Below are positions 63,712-64,000 of a DNA stretch of 64,000 nucleotides, one piece after another (position 1 is the stretch's first letter; each line of letters begins with the position of its first letter). The translations under genes and the position numbers were made by a program. Under the pieces are notes generated by a model. It searched no databases. It saw nothing but the letters and a program-made list of their open reading frames with translations, and was not told the origin of the DNA. This stretch comes from Pseudoalteromonas shioyasakiensis (GTDB lineage: Bacteria > Pseudomonadota > Gammaproteobacteria > Enterobacterales > Alteromonadaceae), in NCBI GenBank assembly GCA_013391845.1, contig CP058414.1:3024501-3088500 (forward strand), written 5' to 3'.

Positions 63712-64000
63712 ATGACTAACACACGATTTATTCCTTTTCGAAAACACGACATTATTAATCTTTGCCAAGTCTACTTGGGCGAACGGCAGAAAGCGTCATT
63801 TATAGAGTTTTGTGTATTACTACAAAGCGTGACACATTATCAATATCACGAGCTGTTGGAATCATTAAAAGATAATTACGCGCCATTTGACCCAAATAGC
63901 GACACCCGCACACTAAAACCGATTACCAACGAGCAACGTGCCTGCTATCAATCTGCGTTTGCAAAAGATTTTGCCACGGTACTCAATGCTGCCAACTTTG
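63712..64000 (+). CDS. DUF3754 (TMEM143-like) protein, 3' end outside window
   Basis: The frame from ATG 63712 is open to the window edge (96 codons). MTNTRFIPFRKHDIINLC and LLESLKDNYAPFDPNSDTRTL match the opening of DUF3754 proteins, related to animal TMEM143. Function unknown. Confidence 0.75.
   Translation, partial: MTNTRFIPFRKHDIINLCQVYLGERQKASFIEFCVLLQSVTHYQYHELLESLKDNYAPFDPNSDTRTLKPITNEQRACYQSAFAKDFATVLNAANF

Overview
This 64 kb window is chromosomal DNA of a marine gammaproteobacterium, most likely Pseudoalteromonas or a close Alteromonadales relative. The judgement is from gene content, not from a marker: several TonB-dependent receptors, a secreted beta-propeller phytase, YghU, AzoR, DUF2986 and DUF2256 mini-proteins, an estimated moderately low GC, and Alteromonadales-style intergenic REP palindromes. 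No rRNA, tRNA, CRISPR array or transposase-type insertion sequence was seen.

Bases 1-9555 are accessory. A leftward operon encodes a DUF262 protein, a HEPN-family putative RNase and a DEAD/DEAH-type helicase fused to a PD-(D/E)XK nuclease domain. This looks like a three-gene defence cassette, and I cannot match it to a named system. To its right lie a MobV-like relaxase gene broken by a frameshift in a 9-base homopolymer, an unknown partner gene, a three-way-junction palindrome and a complete miaE. A large serine recombinase gene follows, and then the 5' stub of a second miaE. The recombinase appears to have inserted into codon ~47 of the host miaE and supplied a new 5' end, so that the gene is rebuilt on the other side.

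Bases 9700-36500 are mostly housekeeping and stress genes: YIP1 and MscS membrane proteins, an M3 oligopeptidase lipoprotein, transporters, a GDPD lipoprotein, dienelactone hydrolase, a LysR/DJ-1 divergent pair, rhomboid, GST YghU, a frameshifted MFS gene, AzoR, photolyase plus DUF2256, OsmC, an M20 dipeptidase, a CxxxM-HxM copper-type TonB receptor, a tandem universal stress protein and an MFS exporter. REP-like palindromes sit at 29.84, 30.98 and 35.75 kb.

Bases 36696-44398 hold an unusual cluster. It starts with a ToxR-like winged helix fused to a STAND NTPase, one membrane segment and TPRs. A 125-aa protein follows, then a secreted subtilisin with no propeptide, then two nearly identical secreted proteins that resemble subtilisin propeptides and lie in a 581-bp tandem duplication. 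A PAS-GGDEF cyclase ends the run. The three small proteins share a DPQ-type C-terminal tail.

Bases 44535-64000 contain a second TonB receptor, envelope proteins, an amidohydrolase-RidA fusion with a divergent LysR, and mgtE. A phosphate-acquisition locus comes next: an AraC regulator and a degenerate GGDEF protein diverge from a TonB receptor and a dual-domain phytase. Both sides carry well-formed Pho boxes, each exactly 10 nt upstream of a -10 element. The window ends with a lactate-type permease, a VTT-domain membrane protein, an active-type GGDEF cyclase and the start of a DUF3754 (TMEM143-like) gene.
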